Notes: a model not told the origin generated them from the sequence alone. DNA of 64,000 bases from Paenibacillus pectinilyticus (GCF_001700435.1 NZ_LYPC01000002.1:186001-250000), one strand, 5' to 3'. Shown: positions 34,617 through 43,949, counted from the stretch's first letter. Numbers and translations are program-made.

Positions 34617-35582
34617 TTACTTGTTCGATTCTGCGTTATAGGCAACAATGATTTTCTGAACTAGCGAGTGACGAACCACATCTTGCTCATCAAAATGAAT
34701 AAAGCCAAGCTCTTCAATGTCACTCAGAATTCGCGAAGCTTCTACAAGTCCAGAGGATTTGCCTCTAGGCAAGTCAATTTGCGTCACATCTCCTGTAATC
34801 ACCATTTTGGAACCGAATCCAAGTCGGGTCAGAAACATTTTCATTTGCTCTGGTGTCGTGTTCTGAGCTTCATCCAAAATGATAAACGAATCGTCTAAAG
34901 TACGGCCTCTCATATAGGCTAACGGGGCAATTTCGATTAATCCCCGCTCTAGTGACTTCGCAACTTGTTCAGGCCCGAGGACATCATTAAGAGCATCATA
35001 CAATGGGCGTAAATAAGGGTCAACTTTTTCCTGTAAGTCCCCTGGAAGGAAGCCTAAGCTCTCACCAGCTTCAACAGCTGGGCGTGTTAGAACGATTCGT
35101 TTAACCGCTCCTTCTTTCAGTCGTGTGACGGCAAGAACAACAGCCAAATACGTCTTCCCTGTCCCTGCCGGGCCAATCCCAAAGACAATATCCTTCTTTT
35201 TAATCGTTTCGACATACTTCTTCTGACCGATTGTTTTGACACGAATAGGCTTACCTTTGTGTGTGGAGGTGATTTCACCTTTGAACAAATCAAGTAACTG
35301 ATCGGCCTTCATCTGCTTAGCTAACTCAACCGCATAGAGGACATCTCGCTCGGTCACTGTGTAATTATTACGTATGAGCTGTAAAAGAACTTCAAAGAGC
35401 TGCTGAAGTGAGTTCACTTCGGCAGCCCTGCCTTGTATCGTTATTTCGGCTTCTCGTGTAAAGATTTGAGCCTCAATTTCCCGTTCAATAACGTGCAGGA
35501 ATTTATCCTGTGGCCCAAATAAAGCTAGTCCTTCAGCCGGATTTTTCAATGTAATTTTCACAGTTTGCGCATTTTCTATCAA
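34617..35582 (-). CDS. phoH: PhoH-family ATPase (YbeZ type, without PIN domain)
   Basis: The 321-residue protein has an N-terminal KH-like/AAA-linked region and a PhoH ATPase with Walker A GPAGTGKTYLAV and Walker B FIILDEAQNTTPEQ. YbeZ-type PhoH works with YbeY in RNA metabolism; ybeY lies two genes downstream in the same run. The start is TTG 35582, 11 bases after AAGGAG. It follows yqfD by six bases. It is the second PhoH gene in the window. Confidence 0.92.
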   Translation of the reverse strand: MIENAQTVKITLKNPAEGLALFGPQDKFLHVIEREIEAQIFTREAEITIQGRAAEVNSLQQLFEVLLQLIRNNYTVTERDVLYAVELAKQMKADQLLDLFKGEITSTHKGKPIRVKTIGQKKYVETIKKKDIVFGIGPAGTGKTYLAVVLAVTRLKEGAVKRIVLTRPAVEAGESLGFLPGDLQEKVDPYLRPLYDALNDVLGPEQVAKSLERGLIEIAPLAYMRGRTLDDSFIILDEAQNTTPEQMKMFLTRLGFGSKMVITGDVTQIDLPRGKSSGLVEASRILSDIEELGFIHFDEQDVVRHSLVQKIIVAYNAESNK

Positions 35583-35588
35583 CAGGCC

Positions 35589-36782
35589 TCATTCTCCTTG
35601 TGTCACAATTGGTTGTTCTTCTGCAATATTTTCTTCGACCTCAAAATGAACGTCTATATAAATTTTACCATTCTCTGTTTTTTCATGCAAAATTTTTTCT
35701 CCGACGATCCTTGCATCACTGCCTGCTGAAGCCAACAATTTCGCTTTCGCCTGCTCGATTCCACCTTGCCTAGCAGCCTCCACAGCTACTGGCTCTTCGA
35801 TCAGATTAACCTCCATCACTTTCTCATGCAACCATCCTAACGGAAGCGAAAACGAGCGCCATGCTAACGTTTTACGTTCAGGAATCGTTTCAAAATGTTC
35901 AAATGCGGTCTTCCCATAACCACTGACCTGCAAAGCTCTTGTCCCAAAAACGAGGTAATTGCGGTGAATCGTTTCTCCTGTGTAGACCTTATACTGTTTC
36001 GTAAGCGGTGCTTCAATTCGGGAGGTATACCAGACCACTCCCCTTATCTTACCATCTGCGACCACCAATTGACTATTTTGCTCATCACCAATCGTTCCAG
36101 AGATCAGGACAGCCCCTTTGCGCACATAGGTATTAGGCTTGACCATCGGCCTTCCTTTTTTGGATTCAATCAATGTGACAAGCGCATTTTTGGAAGCCAC
36201 GATGTTCCGAGGACTCGTTAACGGCTTTTTATCTGGTATTGTCGCTTCGACAACTTTGATGTTGATGTGCGTGCCTCTGATTTCGACGCCTACCCATGCA
36301 GCACTAGGCAGCTGTTGTTGTATGGCACGTGAAAGATTCTCTGCCGGATCTAATTTAAATTTCCATTGAAACTTATGTATACCTTGTTTGGCAGCCGCCT
36401 GCAAAATCTCAGATGCTGCAATGCGATCATTCCCTTCGACGGTAACTTGCCATACCAGCGATGTTAAGAGATATATACCAATAACGAAAGCGGCCAATCC
36501 ACCAAAGAACACTTTCCTTCGCCCCATTTTTTCCATAAAAAAAGGCATCCCGTGCCGCCTGAGGACGTGCACTCTGCAGCCTGTCCGCTTTAAGAGCGGC
36601 CGAAGTCGAAAGAAATCCTTGATCAGGATATTTAGCTCCAGCTTCCCCTCTTGGCCAGGTTGAATATCCCATATGGAGAAGCCTCCCTCCACCATAGGAT
36701 GAATCAACCTTTCACAGTCCTTGCCTCGAATTTGTATGCGTACATAGCCACGCAAACGGGCAATGAATAGGGATTGTTTCAT
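35589..36782 (-). CDS. yqfD: Sporulation protein YqfD
   Basis: This 397-residue protein has an N-terminal cytosolic part, one membrane helix (about residues 90-110, FFGGLAAFVIGIYLLTSLVW) and a large extracytoplasmic domain. Its order with yqfC, phoH and pgpH is the Bacillus one. YqfD is needed for late sporulation; its biochemical function is not known. Confidence 0.92.
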   Translation of the reverse strand: MKQSLFIARLRGYVRIQIRGKDCERLIHPMVEGGFSIWDIQPGQEGKLELNILIKDFFRLRPLLKRTGCRVHVLRRHGMPFFMEKMGRRKVFFGGLAAFVIGIYLLTSLVWQVTVEGNDRIAASEILQAAAKQGIHKFQWKFKLDPAENLSRAIQQQLPSAAWVGVEIRGTHINIKVVEATIPDKKPLTSPRNIVASKNALVTLIESKKGRPMVKPNTYVRKGAVLISGTIGDEQNSQLVVADGKIRGVVWYTSRIEAPLTKQYKVYTGETIHRNYLVFGTRALQVSGYGKTAFEHFETIPERKTLAWRSFSLPLGWLHEKVMEVNLIEEPVAVEAARQGGIEQAKAKLLASAGSDARIVGEKILHEKTENGKIYIDVHFEVEENIAEEQPIVTQGE

Positions 36783-36816
36783 GACACAGCCTCCAGTTCC
36801 TCATTCACCTTACTTA

Positions 36817-37095
36817 TCAGGGCATATATTTAACATGGTCAATGATGCCTTCAATAAAAACTTCCTCTGAAAGAATAGCTCGAATGACCAATTGTTGGCC
36901 GAAAACCTCCAACGTTCCTTTGCCTAGTTCCAGCTTCAGGTTTTCACTCGAGAAATGCAGTACGCCCCGATGATTCTCTACATATAGCTGTACGTTGCCG
37001 ATCATCGTGATTCGCGGCAAATCCGTAACAACATCTTGGGGAAGATCAAGGATCTTGGCCGTGAATTGGTTCCATTTGCGGGTCAAGCGACGCAT
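36817..37095 (-). CDS. yqfC: Sporulation protein YqfC
   Basis: The 92-residue protein is a YqfC-type beta-rich small protein (LPRITMIGNVQLYVENHRGV; GTLEVFGQQLVIRAI). It is expressed in the mother cell in Bacillus and paired with yqfD, 34 bases downstream. GAGGGGG lies about 12 bases before the ATG. Confidence 0.9.
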   Translation of the reverse strand: MRRLTRKWNQFTAKILDLPQDVVTDLPRITMIGNVQLYVENHRGVLHFSSENLKLELGKGTLEVFGQQLVIRAILSEEVFIEGIIDHVKYMP

Positions 37096-37189
37096 AGCTG
37101 GGCAGTACCCCCTCTAACTTGAAGATCATGCATGCAGAAAAAGCCCATAGACTTTCTACCAAAATATGCGAGGAGGCCCGCTTTTATGC

Positions 37190-37223
37190 AAAAAACGCCC
37201 TTCTCGATTGAACGAGAGGGCGT
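37190..37223 (-). terminator. Terminator of the floA unit
   Basis: On the minus strand ACGCCCTCTCG pairs with CGAGAAGGGCGT across a short loop, followed by TTTTTTG. It ends the nfeD-floA-153-residue unit before yqfC. Confidence 0.85.
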
Positions 37224-37234
37224 CGATTTGGTTA

Positions 37235-37696
37235 TTATCTTCGAAATGGTTTTTTCGAGCGAGGTGGACCTAAAATCTCTGCCCACACAACACCTTGAAG
37301 CACTTGTTCGCGCTTCGGATTATCTAGAAAAGGACTGGATGATGAAATCTCATCCGCATATACAGGCGAATCTGCCGGTGCATTCTTTGATGCCTGTGAA
37401 GGAAAGGGGGACGTCTTCTGCTTTGGCGGAGCAACTGTCTGCTTAGCAAAGCCAGACTGATTAAATTCGTCCCTGACGCGTTCTACGCGGTCAACCGAGT
37501 TGGCAGGCTTTGCCTGCACGTTCCTCGCCTCTACCGGCCGCTTAGCGCCCTCTGGCGCATTACCAAATGTCGGCATCCCTGGTCTTGGCGCACTTTGCCC
37601 TGCACGCTTTCTTCTGCTGTTCATTTGATAGAAAAAGGTCAAAGCAATAATGACCAGATACCAGTTCTTCAGTAGGAATACAATAAGCTGTTCCAT
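37235..37696 (-). CDS. Membrane-anchored protein of unknown function next to floA
   Basis: The 153-residue protein has one N-terminal membrane helix (residues 4-22) and a long, basic, Pro/Ser/Ala-rich, probably disordered cytosolic tail (QSAPRPGMPTFGNAPEGAKR...). GAGGTGATC precedes the ATG. It follows floA by 17 bases and probably shares its transcript. Co-location suggests, but does not prove, a role in FloA microdomains. Confidence 0.75.
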   Translation of the reverse strand: MEQLIVFLLKNWYLVIIALTFFYQMNSRRKRAGQSAPRPGMPTFGNAPEGAKRPVEARNVQAKPANSVDRVERVRDEFNQSGFAKQTVAPPKQKTSPFPSQASKNAPADSPVYADEISSSSPFLDNPKREQVLQGVVWAEILGPPRSKKPFRR

Positions 37697-37713
37697 CTGA
37701 TCACCTCAATTCT

Positions 37714-38703
37714 TTATTCTTTTTCATTTTTTCCATCATTTATTTTTCCAAGGGATGATCGCATTTGCGTATCCGATTCAATATTTTTGAGATTCATATA
37801 ATCCATTACACCTAATTGACCATTGCGAAGTGCTTCTGCCATAGCGAGCGGCACCTGCGATTCGGATTCCACCACTTTGGCGCGCATTTCTACAACTCTC
37901 GCTTTCATCTCTTGCTCTGCAGCGACAGCCATTGCGCGGCGCTCTTCTGCCTTCGCCTGAGCAATTCGTTTATCTGCCTCTGCTTGCTCCGTTTGCAAAT
38001 GCGCGCCAATGTTTTTGCCTACATCAACATCCGCAATATCAATGGATAGGATTTCGAATGCAGTCCCCGCATCCAATCCTTTACCGAGCACGGTCCGAGA
38101 AATCAAGTCTGGATTTTCCAAAACATCCTTATGAGATTGACTGGAACCTACTGTCGTAACGATCCCCTCGCCGACACGGGCAATAATCGTTTCTTCACCA
38201 GCACCACCGACGAGGCGATCAATATTGGCACGAACCGTAACGCGAGCAATAACTTTTACTTCAATACCATTCTTGGCAACCGCCGAAACATTAGGTGTTT
38301 CGATAACACGCGGGTTAACGCTCATTTGAACAGCTAGTAAGACGTCACGACCTGCCAAATCAATCGCAGCCGCGCGTTCAAACTCCAAATGAATCTTTGC
38401 ACGATGAGCAGCAATCAATGCATTCACAACACGGTCAACGTTACCACCAGCAAGAAAATGACTCTCGAGCTGATTCACACTGAGATCTATCCCCGCTTTC
38501 GTCGCTTTAATCATCGGATTGACAATTCGACTTGGTATAACACGACGAAGCCTCATGGCAATCAACGTAATAATGCTGATTCGCACCCCTGACGCCAATG
38601 CTGAAATCCACAACATAACGGGGACGATGCTCAATAAAATCGATAACACGATAATAATTATGGCTGCTAATAATACCAAATATAAACCTGGTTCAATCGT
38701 CAT
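37714..38703 (-). CDS. floA: Flotillin-like protein FloA
   Basis: This 329-residue protein has an N-terminal membrane hairpin, an SPFH/YdjF-type core ([39 protein letters not shown]) and an Ala/Glu-rich coiled coil ([20 protein letters not shown]). FloA scaffolds functional membrane microdomains. Its ATG overlaps the nfeD stop by four bases (38700-38703), confirming coupled translation. Confidence 0.95.
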   Translation of the reverse strand: MTIEPGLYLVLLAAIIIIVLSILLSIVPVMLWISALASGVRISIITLIAMRLRRVIPSRIVNPMIKATKAGIDLSVNQLESHFLAGGNVDRVVNALIAAHRAKIHLEFERAAAIDLAGRDVLLAVQMSVNPRVIETPNVSAVAKNGIEVKVIARVTVRANIDRLVGGAGEETIIARVGEGIVTTVGSSQSHKDVLENPDLISRTVLGKGLDAGTAFEILSIDIADVDVGKNIGAHLQTEQAEADKRIAQAKAEERRAMAVAAEQEMKARVVEMRAKVVESESQVPLAMAEALRNGQLGVMDYMNLKNIESDTQMRSSLGKINDGKNEKE

Positions 38704-39383
38704 TTCGTATTTCCTCCTAAATTGTTTTGTTCGTTTGCCACTTCTTTGACTACAACCCGAACCCCTTCAACTTCGATAACAACAACAGCATGGCTGGCTG
38801 GAATAAAGCTTCCACTCGTCACAACGTCAATACGTTCACCTTGTATCATAGCTGTTCCAGCCGGACGCAGAGGTGTTATGGCTTCGCCTGTTTTCCCAAT
38901 TAAGTATGAACGGTCCGGATTCGAGGTAAACCCCTTACTCGTCGTCAACTGTTCTCTCAGAATAAAACGGTTCCACACTCCACGATGCTTAAATGTCCTA
39001 ATCGCCAAAATAATGGCGACAAGAGCGACAAGCAAGGCAATACCGAGCATTAACGCAGCTTCCTTCGGATCTGAAGAGGCCATGATGACTCCGCCAAAAA
39101 GGCAGATCGCACCGAGAACACTAAGAATACCAAAACTAGGAACTACAATCTCTAGAATTAACATGACTAATCCCAATCCGAATACGGCCAAATCGCCAAA
39201 GCTTGCGAAGCCAGCTAGATAGAACCCCAAGAAATATAAAGCAAAGCCTGCTACACCTCCCAAGGCCAATAAGCCGCTGCTGAAAAACAACAGTTCAAGG
39301 GCAATACCAATAATCCCAACCATTAATAAAACCGTCGCGGTTACAGGGTGAGTCAGAAAGGCGGATAAGTTATCAAGAAACAT
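38700..39383 (-). CDS. NfeD-family membrane protein without the protease domain
   Basis: This 227-residue protein has a multi-span membrane domain (four to five helices to about residue 130) and a C-terminal NfeD OB fold ([21 protein letters not shown]...[13 protein letters not shown]). The N-terminal ClpP-like serine protease domain of long NfeD proteins (Bacillus YqeZ) is missing. NfeD proteins pair with SPFH proteins; floA follows. AAGGAG lies nine bases before the ATG. Confidence 0.88.
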   Translation of the reverse strand: MFLDNLSAFLTHPVTATVLLMVGIIGIALELLFFSSGLLALGGVAGFALYFLGFYLAGFASFGDLAVFGLGLVMLILEIVVPSFGILSVLGAICLFGGVIMASSDPKEAALMLGIALLVALVAIILAIRTFKHRGVWNRFILREQLTTSKGFTSNPDRSYLIGKTGEAITPLRPAGTAMIQGERIDVVTSGSFIPASHAVVVIEVEGVRVVVKEVANEQNNLGGNTK

Positions 39384-39461
39384 CGTCGTTCACTCCTTCC
39401 CCAGAAACTTCCTTATCACAGGTATGTACGTATTAATCTATGAACTGTTTCAGTTTTTATT

Positions 39462-39502
39462 AAAAAAAAAGAAAAAGACCGGGTGGAATCATCCACTCGG
39501 TC
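39462..39502 (-). terminator. Terminator of rpsU-yqeY
   Basis: GACCGGGTGGA (39477-39487) and TCCACTCGGTC (39492-39502) form a near-perfect stem, followed by TTTTTCTTTTTTTTT on the minus strand. Confidence 0.9.
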
Positions 39503-39522
39503 TCCATAACACATATTTGGTG

Positions 39523-39966
39523 TTAACCTAATAATTGTTGAACTAACTGATTGATAATCTTACCATCAGCGCGTCCTTTAACCTGAGGCATTAATGCCGT
39601 CATCACTTTGCCCATATCCGCTTTGGAAGAAGCACCAATTTGCTGGATGGTCTGCTGTACAATGGCTTTCACTTCTTCCTCAGAAAGCTGTTGCGGCATG
39701 TACTCAGCTAGAATAACAAGTTCTGCACTCAGGTTGTCGGCTAGATCGTCACGACCTGCCTTGGCAAATTCTTGGAGGGAATCCTTACGCTGTTTGATCT
39801 CACGAGTTAGAACATCAAGCACTTCATTGTCGTCTAAGGGTCTTTTCAGATCAATCTCAGAATTCTTAATCGTAGAACGTACCATTCGAATTACAGAGAG
39901 CTTAAACTTGTCCTGACTCTTCATCGCTTGTTTCATATCTTCGTTCAATCGATCGCTTAAGCTCAT
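39523..39966 (-). CDS. yqeY: GatB/YqeY-domain protein
   Basis: The 147-residue protein is a YqeY-type tRNA-associated domain protein (SLSDRLNEDMKQAMKSQD; LAEYMPQQLSEEEV; KADMGKVMTALMP). Its role is uncertain; the fold resembles the C-terminal part of GatB. It follows rpsU with its ribosome binding site overlapping the rpsU stop (TAGGAGG), as in Bacillus. Confidence 0.92.
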   Translation of the reverse strand: MSLSDRLNEDMKQAMKSQDKFKLSVIRMVRSTIKNSEIDLKRPLDDNEVLDVLTREIKQRKDSLQEFAKAGRDDLADNLSAELVILAEYMPQQLSEEEVKAIVQQTIQQIGASSKADMGKVMTALMPQVKGRADGKIINQLVQQLLG

Positions 39967-39974
39967 GTTGCCTC

Positions 39975-40148
39975 CTAGAACTTTCTTTTACGAGCAGCCT
40001 CAGATTTAAGCTTACGCTTAACGCTAGGCTTGTCATAATGCTTACGTTTCTTAACTTCTGCAAGAACGCCATCCTTAGCGATGGAACGCTTAAAGCGACG
40101 AAGTGCAGCATCTATAGTTTCGTTCTTACGAACTCGAGTTTCTGACAA
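39975..40148 (-). CDS. rpsU: Ribosomal protein S21
   Basis: From TTG 40148, with GGAGGGAGGG seven bases upstream, the gene encodes 57 residues ([19 protein letters not shown] ... [18 protein letters not shown]), the full length of Bacillus S21. Upstream in-frame starts lie in the promoter region. S21 helps 30S initiation. It leads the rpsU-yqeY pair from a near-consensus promoter. Confidence 0.97.
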   Translation of the reverse strand: MSETRVRKNETIDAALRRFKRSIAKDGVLAEVKKRKHYDKPSVKRKLKSEAARKRKF

Positions 40149-40203
40149 CAGTTTTCCCTCCCTCCGAACAGACCATCTAAGACAAAACGGTTCATCAAAT
40201 CTC

Positions 40204-40232
40204 ATTATAGGTGATAGTAATTAGGGTGTCAA
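40204..40232 (-). promoter_or_regulatory. Promoter of rpsU-yqeY
   Basis: On the minus strand a perfect TTGACA (40227-40232), a 17-base spacer and a perfect TATAAT (40204-40209). This is the best sigma-A promoter in the window. The expected start near 40197 puts about 50 bases before the TTG start codon. Confidence 0.9.
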
Positions 40233-40263
40233 TCGCAAAACGGATGTTTCCTACTAGGAAAGT

Positions 40264-40614
40264 TTAGTTATGGACGCCAAGTGGTGCCAATCTAGCACCT
40301 GCCATCAAATGATAATGCAAATGGTGAACAATTTGACCCGCGTTTGCACCAACATTCGTAATTACGCGATAGCCGGAATCTTCTACCTCTAGCTCTCTAG
40401 CAACCTGGGCAGCGACACGCTGCATTTGCCCGACAACAGCCCAATCTTCCGTTTCCCCCGCGGCCAGCGATGCGAAGTGTTTCTTAGGAATGATCAGGAC
40501 ATGAATCGGAGCAGCCGGTTGAATATCATGAAACGCTAGAATTTGATCATCTTCATAGACTTTCTTTGAGGGTAGATCCCCTGCAACGATTTTACAAAAT
40601 ATACAATCACTCAT
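40264..40614 (-). CDS. HIT-family (HinT-like) nucleotide-binding protein
   Basis: The 116-residue protein is a HINT-type histidine triad protein: CIFCKIVAG at the start and HHLHYHLMAG as the catalytic triad. Such enzymes hydrolyse AMP-lysine and aminoacyl-adenylates. A GGGGGG site lies upstream. It stands upstream of rpsU on the same strand but rpsU has its own promoter. Confidence 0.93.
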   Translation of the reverse strand: MSDCIFCKIVAGDLPSKKVYEDDQILAFHDIQPAAPIHVLIIPKKHFASLAAGETEDWAVVGQMQRVAAQVARELEVEDSGYRVITNVGANAGQIVHHLHYHLMAGARLAPLGVHN

Positions 40615-40703
40615 TGATTGATTTGTCCCCCCGACTTTGTTATCCTATCTAACTTTAATTTTATCGGAAATTAAATTAAAAATCCATTCCAAATTATCTC
40701 GCA

Positions 40704-41768
40704 TTATCGGTGGGGTTGACTTTTGAGGGATTGATGGATCTTCTTCCATTTCGCTTTCTCGGCAGCTTGGAGTCCTTTATCTTCTTTGCGCGCCAAATAG
40801 GCAAGCTCTTTCTGTAATTTCACATAGCTTTGGAAACGCTCCGCGGCTAATGTCCCAGTATCCAAAGCTGCTTTCACAGCACATTTGGGTTCATTCTCGT
40901 GCTTACAATCTTGAAAAAAGCATTGCTCAGCAACTTCCTCTATATCTTGAAACGAGGTGCTCAGCCCCTCAGAGGCACTCCAAAGTTGGAGCTCTCGCAT
41001 ACCAGGCGTATCGATTAAAATGCCGCCATCAGGCAGCAGAATCAGCTCACGGTGTGTCGTCGTATGCTTTCCTTTATCATCATCCGCACGAATATCACCG
41101 ATATTCAAAATGTCGCGGCCATAGATATGATTCACTAATGTGGATTTGCCAACACCTGAAGACCCAAGTAAGGCTACGGTCTGACCTTGCGTGATATAAC
41201 GTGCCAACGCATCCAAACCACGGTGCTCTGCTGAGCTTATGATGTGAATAGGCACGCCTATCGCGACCGCGGCAACTTCTTCGGCTAGTTCATCTGGATT
41301 CTCACAAAGATCAGCTTTACTTAGCACGATCACGGGGTTCGCTCCACTTTCCCAAGCTAACACCAGATATCGTTCAATTCGACGAACATTAAAATCCTGA
41401 TTGAGCGCAGATACTAGAAATACCGTATCTACATTCGTTGCAACAATTTGTTCTTCCGTGACTTGACCAGCCACTTTACGGGAAAACTTACTTCGACGAG
41501 GGAGGACAGCATGAATGACCGCTCGTTGCTCACCCTCTCTTAGCGATAATACGACCCAATCACCAACAGCGGGATAATCCTCCCGGCGCAGCGCATTGTG
41601 ACGCATTTTGCCAGAAATCTCAGCGAGCATTTCACCAGACTCTGTCTGAACACGGTACATATGCTTATGTTCTAGTGATACCCGGCCTGCGACCCAGCCA
41701 TCTTCATTCTGATATGGTTGAAAAGCTTTTTCAAAAAAGGAATGCCATCCTAAATCTATTTTATTCAA
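40704..41768 (-). CDS. rsgA: Small-subunit-dependent GTPase RsgA
   Basis: The 354-residue protein has an N-terminal OB fold, a circularly permuted GTPase (LSKADL as G4, then GSSGVGKSTLVNHI as G1, DTPGMRELQLW as G3) and a zinc-binding C terminus (CFFQDCKHENEPKCAV). It checks 30S maturation. The start is TTG 41768; GAGAGG lies 13 bases upstream, rather far, so the start is slightly uncertain. The gene stands alone here. Confidence 0.93.
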   Translation of the reverse strand: MNKIDLGWHSFFEKAFQPYQNEDGWVAGRVSLEHKHMYRVQTESGEMLAEISGKMRHNALRREDYPAVGDWVVLSLREGEQRAVIHAVLPRRSKFSRKVAGQVTEEQIVATNVDTVFLVSALNQDFNVRRIERYLVLAWESGANPVIVLSKADLCENPDELAEEVAAVAIGVPIHIISSAEHRGLDALARYITQGQTVALLGSSGVGKSTLVNHIYGRDILNIGDIRADDDKGKHTTTHRELILLPDGGILIDTPGMRELQLWSASEGLSTSFQDIEEVAEQCFFQDCKHENEPKCAVKAALDTGTLAAERFQSYVKLQKELAYLARKEDKGLQAAEKAKWKKIHQSLKSQPHR

Positions 41769-41896
41769 GTCAATAATTCATCCTCTCAAGGTGTTCTAAC
41801 GTGAAGTATATACCGATCCGCTGCACCCCACACGGGAAAGAATGATTAAGATCAATTAATCCGAAAGCCCTTGTTTAACAGCGGTCAATTCATTTG

Positions 41897-41925
41897 TAGA
41901 CTACAAGTCTATTTTTGCATATAAT
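41897..41925 (+). promoter_or_regulatory. Promoter with operator-like palindrome upstream of the TetR fusion gene
   Basis: A perfect TATAAT lies at 41920-41925. TAGACT at 41897-41902, exactly 17 bases upstream, would serve as the -35 box. It is also the left arm of a perfect palindrome TAGACT-ACA-AGTCTA (41897-41911), the layout expected for autorepression by the encoded TetR domain. That function is inference. Confidence 0.6.
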
Positions 41926-41959
41926 AGGTGTAAACTGATCGCCCGAATGGAGTGAGCGG

Positions 41960-43882
41960 ATGAGTCAATTCATGAGAGCCTCCACCCGCAAAAAGCGAGA
42001 AGTGATGATGGAAGTTGCCTTAGCTATGTTCATGGAAAAAGGCTATGAGAATGTCTCTGTTGATGAAATTATCGCTGCGACGAATACATCCAAGGGAACC
42101 TTTTATCATTATTTCAAAAGTAAGGACGCCATCATTTCAGCTCTTTACAGCAAGCAAATTCAATTGATCCAAGATTGGGTCAAGCAACCTCCCTCAAAGG
42201 TACAATCGTTAGAGGGACACATTAATCGCCTATTTTTAGACTTAGCGTCGAATATTCAATTCTCACCTAGATTCATTCGCAGCTTACAGGCGCTATCTTT
42301 ACAAAACGATACCGTGAGAATGGAAGAACAGCAGCAATTACGCGTTTTGACCGAAGGTTTATTGCACTGGCTCCCGGAGCCTCCAAAGATTGAACTTCTC
42401 GTCTGTATGTATGCGGGAACGATCCGTACATGGTGCAACCAAGAGAATGCCGACCTACTCTCCATGATGAAAAACAACTTAGCCTGGCTTTGGGTAGGCC
42501 TTCGTTCCGAAGCCCCCTTCGCATCGTTGCAGGTAGAACCAGTCCCCAAGGAGGAAAACCTAATGAAAGTAGCTATTATTGGCGGTGGTCTTGCTGGTTT
42601 AACAGCAGCTGCCTATTTATCCGAAAACCCGCATGTTGAAGGTATTTTGTTCGAACGCAGTCCGCAGCTCGGCGGGCGTGCTTTTACGTATGAGAAAGCT
42701 GGCTTCACACTGAATTACGGCGCTCATGCGATTTATGGGATTGATCGTCACACCCTAACAACGATGGAAAAGGAGCTAGGTCTCTCCTTCTCATCCAAAC
42801 AAGTGGATAAGCGTAAAGTTGTCTATGCCAAACACAACCAGCTCACGACTGCGCCTCTTGATGCCATTAATTTATTGAAAACAGATTTACTCAGCACGAT
42901 TCAAAAAGTTCGTTTCGTCGGGGAAATCGCCGCAATTATTGCCAATATCCACAATATTAAAAACTACGCAACCTTAGCCGATTATCTTGCAGAATCGAAT
43001 GCAGACGAAGATGTGAAAGAGCTTTGGGAGCACCTGGTGTGCTCAAACTTCTTCATCACACCTGAGGATGCACGCAACGTATCCGGTGCTGTTATCAGCG
43101 AGTACTACCACAACTTGTTCTTATCAAGCAAGCCGGTCAACTATGTACTTGGCAGCTGGGCTGTTATCACGAATCAGTTGAAACAGAAAATGACTGCGTC
43201 CGGTAACTGGGAAATTGCTCTACAAGAAGGCGTCGAAAGCTTGCGCTATGCCGATCGCAAATTCGTACTTCAAACGAAATCACGTGAAATGGCGTTTGAT
43301 AAGGTCATTTTCGCAATGCCAGTTCAGCAAGTTGTCAAACTCCTCAAAGGAACAGCATGGGAGCCATTCCTTGCTCCGTATGAGTCCAACACCGCGACAG
43401 AGGTTATGGTTTATGATATCGGGCTTAGCCGCGTGGTCGCTCGACCGTTCAGTTACATCAGCGATATGGACAACAAGCTGTTCATCAGTGATGTATCCGC
43501 GACGGACCACACATTAGTTCCAGAGGGTGGACAATTACTGCAAGGCATCGCCTACCTGAGCGATAACTTCGATAGCGACGAGCAGCGCAAAGCCTATTTG
43601 GACAATAAAACGTCGCAAATGGAAGCTCTCTTCGATCAGCACTACCCGGGCTGGCGTGATGTGACTGCCGTCAAACGGGTGTCCAAGAAAGCGATGGTCT
43701 CCAGTGTGAAAAATATTGCTACCAATAAGCTTTTACCGACCCGCGTTGAAAATATTCCGTTCTACTTCTGCGGAGATGGATGTACGGGTAAGGGCGAGCT
43801 TGCTGAACGCGCATTTTCGAGCGCGCGCAGCGCGGCACTCTCCATCGTTCAAGAAGTGGAGCAAGCTCTGCAAAACGCATAA
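41960..43882 (+). CDS. TetR-family regulator fused in frame to an FAD-dependent oxidoreductase
   Basis: The single 640-codon frame joins two proteins. Residues 1-200 are a complete TetR regulator, with helix-turn-helix NVSVDEIIAATNTSKGTFYHYF and a ligand-binding-type helical domain. Residues 202-640 begin MKVAIIGGGLAGLTAAAYL, an FAD-binding Rossmann motif, then GGRAF and a phytoene desaturase/amine oxidase-like fold ending CGDGCTGKGELAERAFSSA. An AAGGAGG site and ATG (42563) sit at the junction, so the oxidoreductase can also be made separately as a 439-residue protein. The reaction and ligand cannot be read from sequence. A palindrome overlaps its -35 box and a terminator follows. Confidence 0.85.
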   Translation: MSQFMRASTRKKREVMMEVALAMFMEKGYENVSVDEIIAATNTSKGTFYHYFKSKDAIISALYSKQIQLIQDWVKQPPSKVQSLEGHINRLFLDLASNIQFSPRFIRSLQALSLQNDTVRMEEQQQLRVLTEGLLHWLPEPPKIELLVCMYAGTIRTWCNQENADLLSMMKNNLAWLWVGLRSEAPFASLQVEPVPKEENLMKVAIIGGGLAGLTAAAYLSENPHVEGILFERSPQLGGRAFTYEKAGFTLNYGAHAIYGIDRHTLTTMEKELGLSFSSKQVDKRKVVYAKHNQLTTAPLDAINLLKTDLLSTIQKVRFVGEIAAIIANIHNIKNYATLADYLAESNADEDVKELWEHLVCSNFFITPEDARNVSGAVISEYYHNLFLSSKPVNYVLGSWAVITNQLKQKMTASGNWEIALQEGVESLRYADRKFVLQTKSREMAFDKVIFAMPVQQVVKLLKGTAWEPFLAPYESNTATEVMVYDIGLSRVVARPFSYISDMDNKLFISDVSATDHTLVPEGGQLLQGIAYLSDNFDSDEQRKAYLDNKTSQMEALFDQHYPGWRDVTAVKRVSKKAMVSSVKNIATNKLLPTRVENIPFYFCGDGCTGKGELAERAFSSARSAALSIVQEVEQALQNA

Positions 43883-43911
43883 GGTTAAGATTAAACCATT
43901 TCAATTTATAC

Positions 43912-43949
43912 ACAGCCAGTGCTTCCGATTCGGGGTGCTGGCTGTTTTG
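43912..43949 (+). terminator. Terminator of the TetR-oxidoreductase gene
   Basis: ACAGCCAG (43912-43919) and CTGGCTGT (43938-43945) form a stem, extended by GC pairs in the loop, and TTTT follows. Confidence 0.8.

Noticed and set aside
37132-37446. Plus-strand frame beginning MQKKPIDFLPKYA
   Set aside because: It crosses the minus-strand terminator and the 3' end of the gene at 37235-37696 and has no ribosome binding site.
41769-41959. Small gene between rsgA and the TetR fusion
   Set aside because: Only promoter and operator-like sequence is seen; no frame has a ribosome binding site.
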